Assembly (NCBI GenBank): GCA_026003175.1
Contig: BPGT01000001.1
Coordinates: 720,839-784,838, forward strand
DNA: 64,000 bases
DNA from: Armatimonadota bacterium
GTDB lineage: Bacteria; Armatimonadota; HRBIN16
Direction: 5' to 3'
The position numbers and the translations under genes were made by a program. How positions within the stretch are numbered: the first letter of the stretch is position 1; every line of letters begins with the position of its first letter. This document shows positions 1-8,398 of this stretch, piece by piece. Below the pieces are notes generated by a model, which was not told where the DNA came from, ran no database searches, and saw only the letters and a list, made by a program, of their open reading frames with translations.

Positions 1-425
1 CGGTACAAACGGTAGACCGCGTGATCGACGTGTTCCCGCTGCACCAGCAACAGCAAATCCGAATGCAGCTGTCGGTGAATCTGGTGGGGGTGATTTCGCA
101 GACGCTATGTAAGCGTGCGGACGGCAAGGGGCGCGTGGCGGCGTTCGAGGTGCTGGTGGGAACCTCTGCTGTGCGTAACCTCATTCGCGAAGCCAAGACC
201 TACCAGCTCACCTCGCTGATACAAACAGGAACCAAGCAGGGCATGATGACTCTGGACCAGTCGCTGGCTTCTCTGGTGAAACGGGGTATCGTCACCTACG
301 AAGAGGCGCTGGCGAAGGCAAAAGACATCAAAGAATTCAACGCCTTGCTGGGCATGGACCAGCCTCAGTCGCTGCGTCCCTCGGGTGAGCCGAGTATAGC
401 AGGGGCGCGTGCAATGGGGAGCTGA
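1..425 (+). CDS. pilT: Type IV pilus retraction ATPase PilT, C-terminal part (5' truncated)
   Basis: About 140 C-terminal residues of a PilT/GspE-type secretion ATPase. The reading frame is open from base 3 and the start lies outside the window. The piece contains the family's ATPase C-terminal segment: the VDRVIDVFP stretch, then QQQQIRMQLSVNLVGVISQ, a basic loop, and the helical AIRNLIRE-like region (here VRNLIREAKTYQLTSLIQTG) with the M-T-L-D-Q-S-L element typical of PilT. PilT drives pilus retraction and twitching at the inner-membrane base of type IV pili. The Walker motifs are upstream and unseen, so a PilT paralogue such as PilU is not excluded. It ends 8 bases before the next gene, suggesting co-transcription. 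Confidence 0.85.
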   Translation, partial: VQTVDRVIDVFPLHQQQQIRMQLSVNLVGVISQTLCKRADGKGRVAAFEVLVGTSAVRNLIREAKTYQLTSLIQTGTKQGMMTLDQSLASLVKRGIVTYEEALAKAKDIKEFNALLGMDQPQSLRPSGEPSIAGARAMGS

Positions 426-433
426 GGAGAGGC

Positions 434-1429
434 GTGATGCGAATGCAACCTCTGGCGAATCCGCCCGGTCGAAGAGTGGCGGTTATCGCGAACCGGTCGC
501 AGCCGGAATCCGAAAAGCTGGCACGACAATACTGTCGCGACCGGGCAGTGCCGGAGGAGCATCTTATTCTGCTGCAATGCGCCGCCTCCGAGAGCATTGC
601 CGAGGGCGATTACCTCACCGATATTCAGGCTTCCGTTCGCAAGGCACTGCGCGAGCGCAAACTTACCGAAAAGATAGACTTTCTGCTCGTTGTCAAGGGG
701 GTGCCGATTAAAACCGCCCAGCGAGGCTTTTCGGTGGACAGCCTGCTGATGTGTATGAACCTGCCGATAGCGCCTCGCAGCCGCAATCCGTACTTTGGCA
801 AAAAGGAGCCCTTTTCGTCTGTGCGCTATGGCGGATTGTATCTCGTTGCTCGGCTAGATGGTTACACCTTCGCCGATGCCAACGCCCTACTGGAGCTTGC
901 GCTGAAGGCGCGACGGGCGGACGGCCTGTTCTTGCTGGACATCAGCCCCTCTCACCAGCGCGGTGCGTACGGCGAGGTAAATGAAGCAATGCGCCGCGCT
1001 GCCCGGTTACTGCAGAACAAGAAGATGCGCGTGCTGCTGGACGACACCAAAGAATTTATCGGCAATCAAAAAGGGTTGATGGGCTACTACTCGTGGGGTA
1101 GCAATGACCCGCAGTTTAAGAAAGATCTATACCTGAGCAACACCTTCCTGCCGGGCGCGATAGCCGAAACCGCCGTCTCCACCAGCGCGCGCACGTTTCT
1201 GCCCACCGACAAAGGGCAGTCGCTTATTGCCGACCTGATCAAGGCTGGCGTGACGGGCGTGAAGGGATACGTTTCCGAACCGTACGCCGATGCCCTCTGC
1301 CGCGCCGACATCCTCTTTGACCGCTATACCGACGGCTATACCCTCGCCGAGAGCTTCTGGATGGCGACACCTTATCTGTTCTGGAAGGATATGGTAGTGG
1401 GAGAGCCACTGTGCGCGCCGTATTCTTAA
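434..1429 (+). CDS. TIGR03790 family protein of unknown function
   Basis: A protein of 331 residues with no obvious signal peptide from this start. It matches the TIGR03790 pattern: an N-terminal half carrying DFLLVVKGVPIK, then YLVARLDGYTFADA, a GLFLLDIS stretch, and a C-terminal half with YYSWGSNDPQF and GVTGVKGYVSEPY followed by the LAESFWMATPYLFWKDMVVGEPLCAPY end. The family is sporadic in planctomycetes, acidobacteria and relatives, usually one copy per genome, with no established function. A GTG at 434 and an ATG at 437 are both preceded by a purine-rich GAGGAGAG at 424-431. It follows pilT by 8 bases, so it may be co-expressed, but a pilus role is only a guess. Confidence 0.8.
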   Translation: MMRMQPLANPPGRRVAVIANRSQPESEKLARQYCRDRAVPEEHLILLQCAASESIAEGDYLTDIQASVRKALRERKLTEKIDFLLVVKGVPIKTAQRGFSVDSLLMCMNLPIAPRSRNPYFGKKEPFSSVRYGGLYLVARLDGYTFADANALLELALKARRADGLFLLDISPSHQRGAYGEVNEAMRRAARLLQNKKMRVLLDDTKEFIGNQKGLMGYYSWGSNDPQFKKDLYLSNTFLPGAIAETAVSTSARTFLPTDKGQSLIADLIKAGVTGVKGYVSEPYADALCRADILFDRYTDGYTLAESFWMATPYLFWKDMVVGEPLCAPYS

Positions 1430-1445
1430 CAGGGAGGGGTATAAT

Positions 1446-1816
1446 GTGAACAGGAGCCGCGACTGGATGGAACAGGCGAAGTCCGACCTGGAGCATGCTC
1501 GCAAAAGCATCAACGTCGGCGACTACGACTGGGCGTGTTTTGCCGCGCAACAGGCGGCGGGAAAGGCCATGAAAGCATTGCACATGCGGCGCGGAGCCAT
1601 TGTATGGGGGCATTCCGTGCTGGACTTGCTGGAAGCGCTGGAGGGCGAATACGATATGGAGCCAGACGGCTGGACAGGTATTACATCGCCCCGCGCTATC
1701 CCGACGCGCATCCGGCAGGACCACCGCATCGATATTATACGGAACCCGAAGCGAAGCAGGCAGTAGCCGATGCGGAAAGTGTGGTGAACTGGTGTGACGC
1801 GAATCTTTCGAGTTGA
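1446..1816 (+). pseudogene. HEPN-domain protein, frameshifted (partner of an MNT nucleotidyltransferase)
   Basis: The GTG at 1446 follows a strong AGGGAGGGG. The first reading frame gives a normal HEPN N-terminus (WMEQAKSDLEHARKSI, then WACFAAQQAAGKAMKAL and GHSVLDLLEALEGEY). It then loses homology and stops at 1766. The expected HEPN C-terminus appears in the -1 frame from about 1665 to 1816: LDRYYIAPRYPDAHPAG, then AKQAVADAESVVNWCD. One base lost, or an equivalent indel, around 1640-1680 would explain this. HEPN proteins pair with MNT nucleotidyltransferases as toxin-antitoxin modules, the HEPN part often being an RNase. Here the toxin-side gene is broken, or the sequence has an error. The last 23 bases overlap the MNT gene. 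Confidence 0.75.
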
Positions 1817-2165
1817 TGCGGAGGCGATACGTGCCCGGCTTCGGGAATGGGCACAATGCCTGGGTAGCGAGCACCCGGATGTGCTGGCAGTGGTGCTTTT
1901 CGGCTCCTTTGCACGTGGGGACTACACCGCTGCCAGCGATGCGGACATCATGATTATCTTGCGGGAATCCTCTCTGCGCTTCGATGAGCGCATCCCCCTT
2001 TACCGCCCCCGACGCATCGGCGTGAGCGTGGATGTGTTCCCCTACACGCTGCAAGAAGCGAGGCAGAGCCTGCGCGAGGGCTGGAGTGTGACGCCAGTAG
2101 CTGTCAAAGAGGGAGAGGTATTGTATTGCACGACAGGCTCCTTGACCGAGCTGCTCTTTTCCTGA
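1794..2165 (+). CDS. MNT-type nucleotidyltransferase (HEPN/MNT antitoxin)
   Basis: A 123-residue minimal nucleotidyltransferase. The signature GSFARGDYTAASDADIMI (about residues 39-56) holds the GS motif and the metal-binding DxD, and a third acidic position follows in SVDVFPY. In MNT/HEPN modules this enzyme adenylylates and silences the HEPN RNase partner. The GTG start at 1794 overlaps the true HEPN reading frame by 23 bases, the usual coupled arrangement. Unlike its partner the gene is intact, so it may be a surviving antitoxin. It ends 8 bases before the convergent waaA gene, with no room for a long terminator between them. Confidence 0.85.
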   Translation: MTRIFRVDAEAIRARLREWAQCLGSEHPDVLAVVLFGSFARGDYTAASDADIMIILRESSLRFDERIPLYRPRRIGVSVDVFPYTLQEARQSLREGWSVTPVAVKEGEVLYCTTGSLTELLFS

Positions 2166-2173
2166 ACGACGCG

Positions 2174-3457
2174 CTATCGCGCCTCCACCATTGCTTTCAT
2201 CATTTCGATTATCCGTCGGGAGGCGCCTTGTTGCTCTGTAACAAGCGCTTTGGCTCGGCGAGCAACTTCGGCACGCAGGCGTTCATCTCCCAGCAGACGG
2301 GACACATGTTGCACCAGCTCCTCCATGTTGTGTGCTGTCCATGCTACACTCGCCTGCTGCGCCAGAGCAGCCACATCGCGGAAGTTGTGCATGTAAGGTC
2401 CATGCACTACCGGCTTGCCGTGCGCCAGCGGTTGCAGTAGATTCTGTCCACCTAAAGGCACGAAACTTCCACCGATTATGGCCACATCCCCCACCGCGTA
2501 CACCCTGCCCAGCTCGCCGAAGGTGTCTAGCACGATTTGCTCCTTGGGGGTGTCGGGTGTACCCTGTGTGCGAAGCCATGGTTGGAAGCCCTTTGCCTTC
2601 AGCGCCTCGACCACCGCATCTGCTCGCTCCACATGGCGCGGCGCCCACACAATGCACAGATTCGGGAAACGCTCGCGTAACCGGTGGTAGGCGGATGCAA
2701 TCAGATTCTCCTCTTCAGGGGCGCGGCTACTGCCAATGACCAGTACCGGTGCATCGTGAGGAAGCCCCAGCTCCCTTCGCAGAGAATCTGCGTCAACCTC
2801 CTGTGCGCCAACTGCCGCCTGGTCAAACTTGGTGTTACCCATAATATGCACACGGTCTGGCGGCGCGCCGATAGAGCAAAACCGTTTCGCGTCCTCTTCC
2901 GACTGTGCACATATCGCGTCCACACAGCGCAGCACCTGCGCGAAAAACCACCGGAACCGTCTGTAGGTGGGCAGACTGCGGTCGGAGAGGCGTCCGTTAG
3001 CAATGAGCGTGCGTGTCCCCTGGTGGTATGCCATCATCAGCAGGTTGGGCCATAGCTCGGTTTCCATCACGATAAGCGCATCAGGGCGTACCCGCCGCAG
3101 GGCGCGTCCCACCGCGAAGGGCAGGTCTACCGGCAGATAGCCTACCGCATCTACCAGTTTGCCCAGATGCTGGCGGGCGGTCGCGTTGCCAGTAGGCGTC
3201 AGGGTGGTCAGTAGCAGATGGTGTTCAGGAAACTCTGCGCGCAGTGCCTGCAGGAGAGGCAGAGCGGCGATAACTTCACCTACCGATACCGCATGAACCC
3301 AGATGGTCTTACGCCCCTGCGGGGGCAAGGGTAGTCCACCCAGACGCTGTGCCCACCCCTCGCGCGACTTGCCTCGCACCACGATGCGCCACAGCAGGTA
3401 CATCAGCCACAGGGGGGACGTCAGGATAAGAAAGAGGTTGTAGACCACACTGAACAT
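2174..3457 (-). CDS. waaA: 3-deoxy-D-manno-octulosonic acid (Kdo) transferase
   Basis: A 427-residue GT-B glycosyltransferase that moves Kdo from CMP-Kdo onto lipid A precursor at the inner leaflet of the inner membrane. A membrane anchor covers residues 4-26. The HAVSVGE segment near residue 55 contains the expected catalytic Glu (about E61). The C-terminal domain has GSSRAPEEE and the GGQNLLQPLAHGKPVV nucleotide-sugar-binding stretch. Length is normal for WaaA/KdtA. It is the last gene of the envelope operon, 3 bases after the DUF374 acyltransferase, which fits sequential action on the same lipid. Whether it adds one, two or more Kdo residues cannot be read from the sequence. Confidence 0.95.
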   Translation of the reverse strand: MFSVVYNLFLILTSPLWLMYLLWRIVVRGKSREGWAQRLGGLPLPPQGRKTIWVHAVSVGEVIAALPLLQALRAEFPEHHLLLTTLTPTGNATARQHLGKLVDAVGYLPVDLPFAVGRALRRVRPDALIVMETELWPNLLMMAYHQGTRTLIANGRLSDRSLPTYRRFRWFFAQVLRCVDAICAQSEEDAKRFCSIGAPPDRVHIMGNTKFDQAAVGAQEVDADSLRRELGLPHDAPVLVIGSSRAPEEENLIASAYHRLRERFPNLCIVWAPRHVERADAVVEALKAKGFQPWLRTQGTPDTPKEQIVLDTFGELGRVYAVGDVAIIGGSFVPLGGQNLLQPLAHGKPVVHGPYMHNFRDVAALAQQASVAWTAHNMEELVQHVSRLLGDERLRAEVARRAKALVTEQQGASRRIIEMMKAMVEAR

Positions 3458-3460
3458 GGC

Positions 3461-4147
3461 TCACGCTCGCTTTGTCCGAACCATCCGCTCCGCCTGCTCC
3501 TCCAGCATGTTAATGGCTTGCTCCACCTTCTGGCGTAACTGTTCGAACTGTTGCTCGCTGATGCCTTCGGGTACTTCGATAGGCTCTCCGAAGATGAACA
3601 CGCCGCGCGCGAAGGGCAGGGGTATCATGTAGCGGTCCCATGTTGGCAGCAGTTTACACGGATAGGCAGCGACACCCGCCGGAATGATAGGGCTTTTCGC
3701 CTTTTGGGCGATAAAAAGCGCGCCGGGCTGTACTTGCCGGTTGGGTCCACGTGGACCGTCGGGCGTGAACGCCAGAATGCCTCCTTCCGCTACACGACGA
3801 GCCGCTTCCAGTGCAGCGCGGATACCGCCACGTCCGGTGGAACCGCGAATGATACGGAAGCCGAACCGCCGGAAGATATGGTTCTGTATCTCGCCGTCGC
3901 GCGAGAGGGAGATAATCGCCCAGAACCCCTTGCCGTTGAACACATTGGCGGGGATAAGACTGCGCCCGTGCCATGTGACCAGCACTGCTCCTTTGCCTTC
4001 CCTCGCCCGCTCCAGCACCTGCTCGAAGTTGAGCACCTTCAGACGCAGGCTTAGCCCAATCGCCCGGGCGAGGCTCCAGACGATGAAACCCAGCAACTTC
4101 GGGCGCACCCTCTGCCACCAGCCCGGTTTTTCTTCGCCTTTACTCAC
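3461..4147 (-). CDS. DUF374 lysophospholipid acyltransferase family protein, candidate LpxJ-type lipid A acyltransferase
   Basis: A 228-residue protein with a TM segment at about 16-33. The VTWHGRSLIP motif (H60) stands in for the usual HX4D acyltransferase motif, and FTPDGPRGP (D130) is the second signature of DUF374. In Helicobacter and Campylobacter relatives, DUF374 protein LpxJ adds a secondary acyl chain to Kdo-lipid A. No LpxL/LpxM-type enzyme is visible here and this gene lies between msbA and waaA, so the same role is a reasonable inference. The GTG start at 4147 overlaps the msbA stop by 8 bases. The substrate is not proven by the sequence. Confidence 0.85.
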   Translation of the reverse strand: MSKGEEKPGWWQRVRPKLLGFIVWSLARAIGLSLRLKVLNFEQVLERAREGKGAVLVTWHGRSLIPANVFNGKGFWAIISLSRDGEIQNHIFRRFGFRIIRGSTGRGGIRAALEAARRVAEGGILAFTPDGPRGPNRQVQPGALFIAQKAKSPIIPAGVAAYPCKLLPTWDRYMIPLPFARGVFIFGEPIEVPEGISEQQFEQLRQKVEQAINMLEEQAERMVRTKRA

Positions 4148-5915
4148 TTTGCGTCACCAGCTCTCGTGCCACCTGCTCGCCCATCTGTTTACGGAACAGC
4201 CGGGCGTACACTCCGTTCTTCGCCAGCAGCTGCTGATGGGTACCCTGTTCCACAATGCGTCCGTGTTCCAGTACCAGTATCTGGTCGGCGTTGACCACCG
4301 TGCTCAGGCGGTGAGCGATGACCAGCGTGGTGCGCCCACGCATCAACTCCTCCAGCGCCTGTTGCACCAGTGCCTCTGAAGCGGTGTCCAGCGAGGAAGT
4401 TGCCTCGTCCAGAATCAGGATACGCGGGTTCTTCAGGATGGCGCGGGCGATAGCGATACGCTGTCGCTCCCCACCAGACAGACGCACTCCCCGCTCGCCA
4501 ACTAGCGTCTCATAGCCTTTTTCCAGCTGTTGAATAAACTCGTGCGCGTGCGCCGCCTTCGCCGCTTCGATCACCTGCTCGTCGGTGGCGTCGGGCACAG
4601 CGTAAGCGATGTTGTCGCGGATGGTGCCCCCGAACAGAAGCGTCTCCTGTGGCACAATGCCAATTTGCTTGCGCAAGGAGGCTATCTGCACCGTACGGAT
4701 GTCTATCCCGTCGATAAGTACCCGTCCCGCTGTAGGGTCGTAGAAACGCGGAATCAGGTCGGCGAGGGTGCTTTTGCCTGCGCCACTATGCCCGACTACC
4801 GCCACTACTGTGCCCGGCTTCATCTCGAAGGAGATATTCTCCAGCACCGGTCGCCCTCCGCGGTGGTAGGAGAAGCTTACTTGCTCGAACTGCACATGCC
4901 CGACGATGGGCGGCATCGGCGGCGCGCCGGGCAGCTCCTGTACCTCGGGGTGAACGTCCAGCACCTCGCGGTACACGCGCTCTGCCGCCGCGAGCACCTG
5001 CTGACGGGTGACGTTAATGCCACCCAGCGTCTGCATGCTCTGCGCCACCAGATTCAGCGTCAACAGGAAACTGCTCAGCCCGCCGAAGTCCAGCTCACCC
5101 CGTACAATCTGGTGACCGCCATACCACAGCACGAAGGCGATCCCGCCCGCACCGATGAGTTCGATCAGAGGACGTAACGCTGCGCTGGTGCGCACACCGT
5201 CCATCATGGCACGGTAGGAAAGGTAGTTACGTTCTTTGAACCGCTTGATTTCCATCGGTTCGGTAGCGAAGGCTTTGATGGTGCGCACTCCGGCGATGGT
5301 CTCCTGCATCACCGCGGTCACATCTTCTAGACGCAGCTGTGTCTGCTGACCGATGTAGCGCATACGCTTTCCGATAGCACGGATGATAAGCGCCATCAAC
5401 GGCACGCCCACCACTGCAATCAGCGACAGCTTCCACGAGATGACGAACAGCCACACCAGACCGCCCACCAGCCCGATAGGCGCAGCCACCATGTCTTTTA
5501 GCAAAGTGCCGCCGTTGGAGATGGCGTTAATATCGTTGGTAAGCACCGACATCAATGCGCCGGTACGACGGTGGGTGAAGTACGAGAGCGACAGGCTCTG
5601 CAGGTGTTCGTACACCTCCTCGCGCAGTCGCATGGTGAACCGGTTGATAGCCAGCGAGAGGTAATAGGTCTGTCCGTAGGCGAAGACGAACTTGATGAGG
5701 AACGCACCGATGACGATAAGGCTCACGCGGTTGAGCAGGCTTACATCATGGGAGTGTTGTGCGGCGTTCACCACGTCACGGGTGAGCGCGAAAATACGCA
5801 GGGTTATCGCCTGAGCTCCCGCGGCGCAAATCAAGCCGAGCACGATGTATTTCAGGTGCGGCTTGAGGTCTCGCCACAAGCGTCTTTGTAGTTGTCCGTC
5901 ATCTCGTGTTGACAT
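4140..5915 (-). CDS. msbA: Lipid A export ABC transporter, MsbA-like (fused permease and ATPase)
   Basis: A half-transporter of about 591 residues: six TM helices in the first 300 residues, then an ATPase domain with Walker A GHSGAGKST, the Q-loop, the signature LSGGERQR, Walker B ILILDEATSSLD and the H-loop IAHRLS. It is expected to work as a homodimer that flips lipid A core from the inner to the outer leaflet. Its place between lpxB and waaA supports this over a multidrug exporter. The ATG at 5915 is chosen as start; a GTG at 5930 is also in frame but has its purine-rich tract almost touching it. Either start lies inside the end of lpxB. Confidence 0.85.
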   Translation of the reverse strand: MSTRDDGQLQRRLWRDLKPHLKYIVLGLICAAGAQAITLRIFALTRDVVNAAQHSHDVSLLNRVSLIVIGAFLIKFVFAYGQTYYLSLAINRFTMRLREEVYEHLQSLSLSYFTHRRTGALMSVLTNDINAISNGGTLLKDMVAAPIGLVGGLVWLFVISWKLSLIAVVGVPLMALIIRAIGKRMRYIGQQTQLRLEDVTAVMQETIAGVRTIKAFATEPMEIKRFKERNYLSYRAMMDGVRTSAALRPLIELIGAGGIAFVLWYGGHQIVRGELDFGGLSSFLLTLNLVAQSMQTLGGINVTRQQVLAAAERVYREVLDVHPEVQELPGAPPMPPIVGHVQFEQVSFSYHRGGRPVLENISFEMKPGTVVAVVGHSGAGKSTLADLIPRFYDPTAGRVLIDGIDIRTVQIASLRKQIGIVPQETLLFGGTIRDNIAYAVPDATDEQVIEAAKAAHAHEFIQQLEKGYETLVGERGVRLSGGERQRIAIARAILKNPRILILDEATSSLDTASEALVQQALEELMRGRTTLVIAHRLSTVVNADQILVLEHGRIVEQGTHQQLLAKNGVYARLFRKQMGEQVARELVTQSE

Positions 5916-7068
5916 GGTGAACGTCCACACACTCCAGAAGCAGGCGCGCAGTGCGTTCTGTTGCGCCCGGCTCCCCTAGTACCGATTTTACCTCCTGCAA
6001 CGCCTCCCGTTGAAGCCGATGCCCTTCCGTGCCTGGTAAAAGCGTTAGCGAATAGGCGACGATGTTCTGTGGCGTTGCATCGTGCTGCAACAGCTCAGGG
6101 CAGATGCTTCGCTGCGCAATCAGGTTCGGTAAGCCGATGAAGGTGAGATTCAGCGAGCGCTTGCGAAGGTGGTATTCCATCTCCATCAGCCATGAGCCGC
6201 GGTACAGGATAATCATCGGTGTACCCAGTATCGCTGCCTCCAGCGTCGCCGTGCCGGAACAGCACCACAGCAGGTGGCTATACGCCATCACATCATACGT
6301 CATCTCGCGAGCAACTTGCCACCGAACGACGGAGCCGGCAAAGGCACGCCGGACCTCTTCCTCCTGTACCGACGGTGCTATAGCCATTACGAATTGCGCC
6401 CCTGGTTCCAAATCAGAGAGTAGCTCCGCCGCTTTGCGCATGGTGGGCAACAAAGCACGTACCTCCTGCCTGCGACTGCCTGGCAATAGCCCGATGCGTA
6501 ATCTCTCAGGATTCAGGTTCAACCTCGCACAGAACTCCTCGTCGCTCAGCGAGGGGCGTACCCTGTCCAGCAAGGGGTGTCCGACGAAGTGCGCGTTCGC
6601 GCCAGCCTGACGCAGCAGCTCGGCAGACCAGGGGAACGGCGTGACGATACAGTCGGTACAGTATGGAAGGTCATTGCGCCGGGGCAAGTACCTGCGCCAT
6701 GAGCCGGGCGGAAAGTAGTAAAACACCCTGATACCTCTCTGCTTTGCCCATTTCGCCAGCGGCACGTTGAACGCTCCGAAATCCACCAGCACCAGCAAGT
6801 GGGGAGGTTGCTGTGCCAAACGCCGCTTCAGGTTCTGTTGTGCCAGCCAGAGTGCAGGGGCGAGGCGTAATGCCTCTACCACGCCTACCGCTCCCCAGCG
6901 AGTGCTGTCGTACAGCAGTTGTACCCCCGCCTCCGCCATACGCCGTCCACCGATGCCCCAGAAGCGCACATCGGGCAATCTCTGGTGGACCGCCTGCACC
7001 AGCGCGGCGCAACTGGCATCGCCGCTTACTTCTCCTGCCACACAAGCGATAGTTATCGATGTACTCAC
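5899..7068 (-). CDS. lpxB: Lipid A disaccharide synthase
   Basis: A 389-residue GT-B type enzyme that joins UDP-2,3-diacylglucosamine to lipid X, giving the tetra-acylated disaccharide-1-phosphate. The N-terminal GEVSGD motif (about residues 12-17), VLVDFGAFN, the FYYFPPGSWRR region and the GLLPGSRRQEV segment are family hallmarks. Length is typical. The GTG start overlaps the lpxA stop as GTGA, and the 3' end overlaps msbA, so translation is probably coupled in both directions. The lpxA-lpxB order is the common one in Gram-negative bacteria. The hydrolase that makes its acceptor substrate (LpxH or LpxI) is not present in this window. Confidence 0.95.
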   Translation of the reverse strand: MSTSITIACVAGEVSGDASCAALVQAVHQRLPDVRFWGIGGRRMAEAGVQLLYDSTRWGAVGVVEALRLAPALWLAQQNLKRRLAQQPPHLLVLVDFGAFNVPLAKWAKQRGIRVFYYFPPGSWRRYLPRRNDLPYCTDCIVTPFPWSAELLRQAGANAHFVGHPLLDRVRPSLSDEEFCARLNLNPERLRIGLLPGSRRQEVRALLPTMRKAAELLSDLEPGAQFVMAIAPSVQEEEVRRAFAGSVVRWQVAREMTYDVMAYSHLLWCCSGTATLEAAILGTPMIILYRGSWLMEMEYHLRKRSLNLTFIGLPNLIAQRSICPELLQHDATPQNIVAYSLTLLPGTEGHRLQREALQEVKSVLGEPGATERTARLLLECVDVHHVNTR

Positions 7069-7886
7069 CTCATCCCGCGCGGGTCGTTAGCACGCCCTCC
7101 AAAGCCCTTGCGAATACTGCGCAGAAAGTCCAGCAGATAATCTCGCTCCGGACTGGGTTCCACCTCTTCTTCTATGGCTTCGATCGCCTGCGACATGTTG
7201 AGCTTCGAGCGATACAGCAGTTTGTACGCCTGTCGCAAACCTGCTCGCACTGCAGGAGGAATGCCGTGCCGTCGCAGACCGATCGTGTTCAGGTCCAGCA
7301 CCTCTGCGGGGCGTCCATCCACCATCATGAAAGGCGGTACATCCTGCACCACCTTGGACATCCCTCCCAACATCGCCAGCTTGCCGATGCGGGTGTACTG
7401 GTGTACGCCCACCATCCCGCCGAAGACCACGTGGTCCTCGACGATGACGTGCCCGCTGATGCCTGCTTGGTTGGCGATGATGATGCCGTTGCCCAGCTTG
7501 CAGTTGTGCCCGATATGCACATAGCCCATAATCATATTATCGTCACCGATAACAGTGGCTTCCTCCTCGCCGGTAGCGCGGTGGATGGTGACGAACTCGC
7601 GGATGATGTTACGGTCGCCGATGCGCAGGTAGCTGCGCTCCCCTTTGAACTTGGTGTCCTGCGGGGGTCCTCCCAAAATCGCACTGTGGAAGATATGGCA
7701 ATAGGAACCGATAGTTGTCCACTTCTCCACCACCACATGCGATTCGAGGATGGTTCCTTCCCCGATGTAGACGTGAGCTCCAACGATACTATAAGGACCT
7801 ATCTCCACGTCCGGAGCCAGCTCTGCCGTTGGGTGAATAATCGCCGTCGGATGAATCTTCGAGTGCGCCATAGTCTGTATGCTCAT
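7065..7886 (-). CDS. lpxA: UDP-N-acetylglucosamine O-acyltransferase
   Basis: A 273-residue trimeric left-handed beta-helix enzyme catalysing the first step of lipid A synthesis, transfer of a hydroxyacyl chain from acyl-ACP to UDP-GlcNAc. Hexapeptide repeats cover about residues 12-195. The catalytic His lies in HIGHN (about H127), and GGMVGVHQY and the DVPPFMMVDGRPA segment are conserved. The ATG at 7886 shares a base with the fabZ stop (TGATG), which decides the start; an ATG at 7871 lacks a ribosome binding site. It sits with fabZ and lpxC upstream and lpxB downstream, as expected for coordinated use of hydroxyacyl-ACP. Confidence 0.95.
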   Translation of the reverse strand: MSIQTMAHSKIHPTAIIHPTAELAPDVEIGPYSIVGAHVYIGEGTILESHVVVEKWTTIGSYCHIFHSAILGGPPQDTKFKGERSYLRIGDRNIIREFVTIHRATGEEEATVIGDDNMIMGYVHIGHNCKLGNGIIIANQAGISGHVIVEDHVVFGGMVGVHQYTRIGKLAMLGGMSKVVQDVPPFMMVDGRPAEVLDLNTIGLRRHGIPPAVRAGLRQAYKLLYRSKLNMSQAIEAIEEEVEPSPERDYLLDFLRSIRKGFGGRANDPRGMR

Positions 7887-8398
7887 CACCGAGAATTCCC
7901 TTCGTCAGCGGTAGAATTTGTCATCTGCTCCTGTGCGCGGCTGCCGTTCTTTTTGGGGTCAACCAGCGCAAAAATCATTTCCGCTTCCGCCACCACTTGA
8001 CCGTTCACGCGCCCGACCACGCGCACTTTGCCGGTGCTACCGCGAAAACGCAGTACCTCCACCTCGGTGATAAGCGTATCGCCCGGCACCACCGGTTTGC
8101 GGAAACGTACCTTGTCGATACCACCGATATAAGCCAGCTTATGGCGATGTTCCGGCAGAGAGAGCATCAGCACGCCCCCCACCTGCGCCATCGCTTCCAC
8201 CACCAGCACGCCGGGCATGATGGCTTGACCCGGGAAATGCCCGTTGAAAAACTCCTCGTTGATGGTGACATTTTTCAACCCCACCGCCCGCTTACCGGGC
8301 TCCAGCTCCAGAATACGGTCCACCAGTAGCAACGGATAGCGGTGCGGCAATATCTCGCGAACCGCTTCCACGTCCAGTACGCCGTTTGGTCCTATCAT
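7886..8398 (-). CDS. fabZ: 3-hydroxyacyl-[acyl-carrier-protein] dehydratase FabZ
   Basis: A 170-residue hot-dog-fold dehydratase acting on 3-hydroxyacyl-ACP in fatty acid elongation. The active-site His is in NGHFPGQAIMPG (H54) and the Glu in VVEAMAQ (E68). There is a short C-terminal extension of about 15 polar residues. FabZ competes with LpxA and LpxD for hydroxyacyl-ACP, so its place between lpxC and lpxA couples membrane phospholipid and lipid A supply. In some phyla LpxC and FabZ are fused; here they remain separate but overlap by ATGA. It is translated immediately after lpxC. Confidence 0.95.
   Translation of the reverse strand: MIGPNGVLDVEAVREILPHRYPLLLVDRILELEPGKRAVGLKNVTINEEFFNGHFPGQAIMPGVLVVEAMAQVGGVLMLSLPEHRHKLAYIGGIDKVRFRKPVVPGDTLITEVEVLRFRGSTGKVRVVGRVNGQVVAEAEMIFALVDPKKNGSRAQEQMTNSTADEGNSR

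Noticed and set aside
1440-1445. TATAAT just before the HEPN gene
   Set aside because: It abuts the GTG start and has no -35 at a useful distance, so the match is probably chance overlapping the ribosome-binding region.
1239-2054. Minus-strand open frame across the HEPN/MNT region
   Set aside because: It overlaps three plus-strand genes with clear motifs and has no ribosome binding site or recognisable product.
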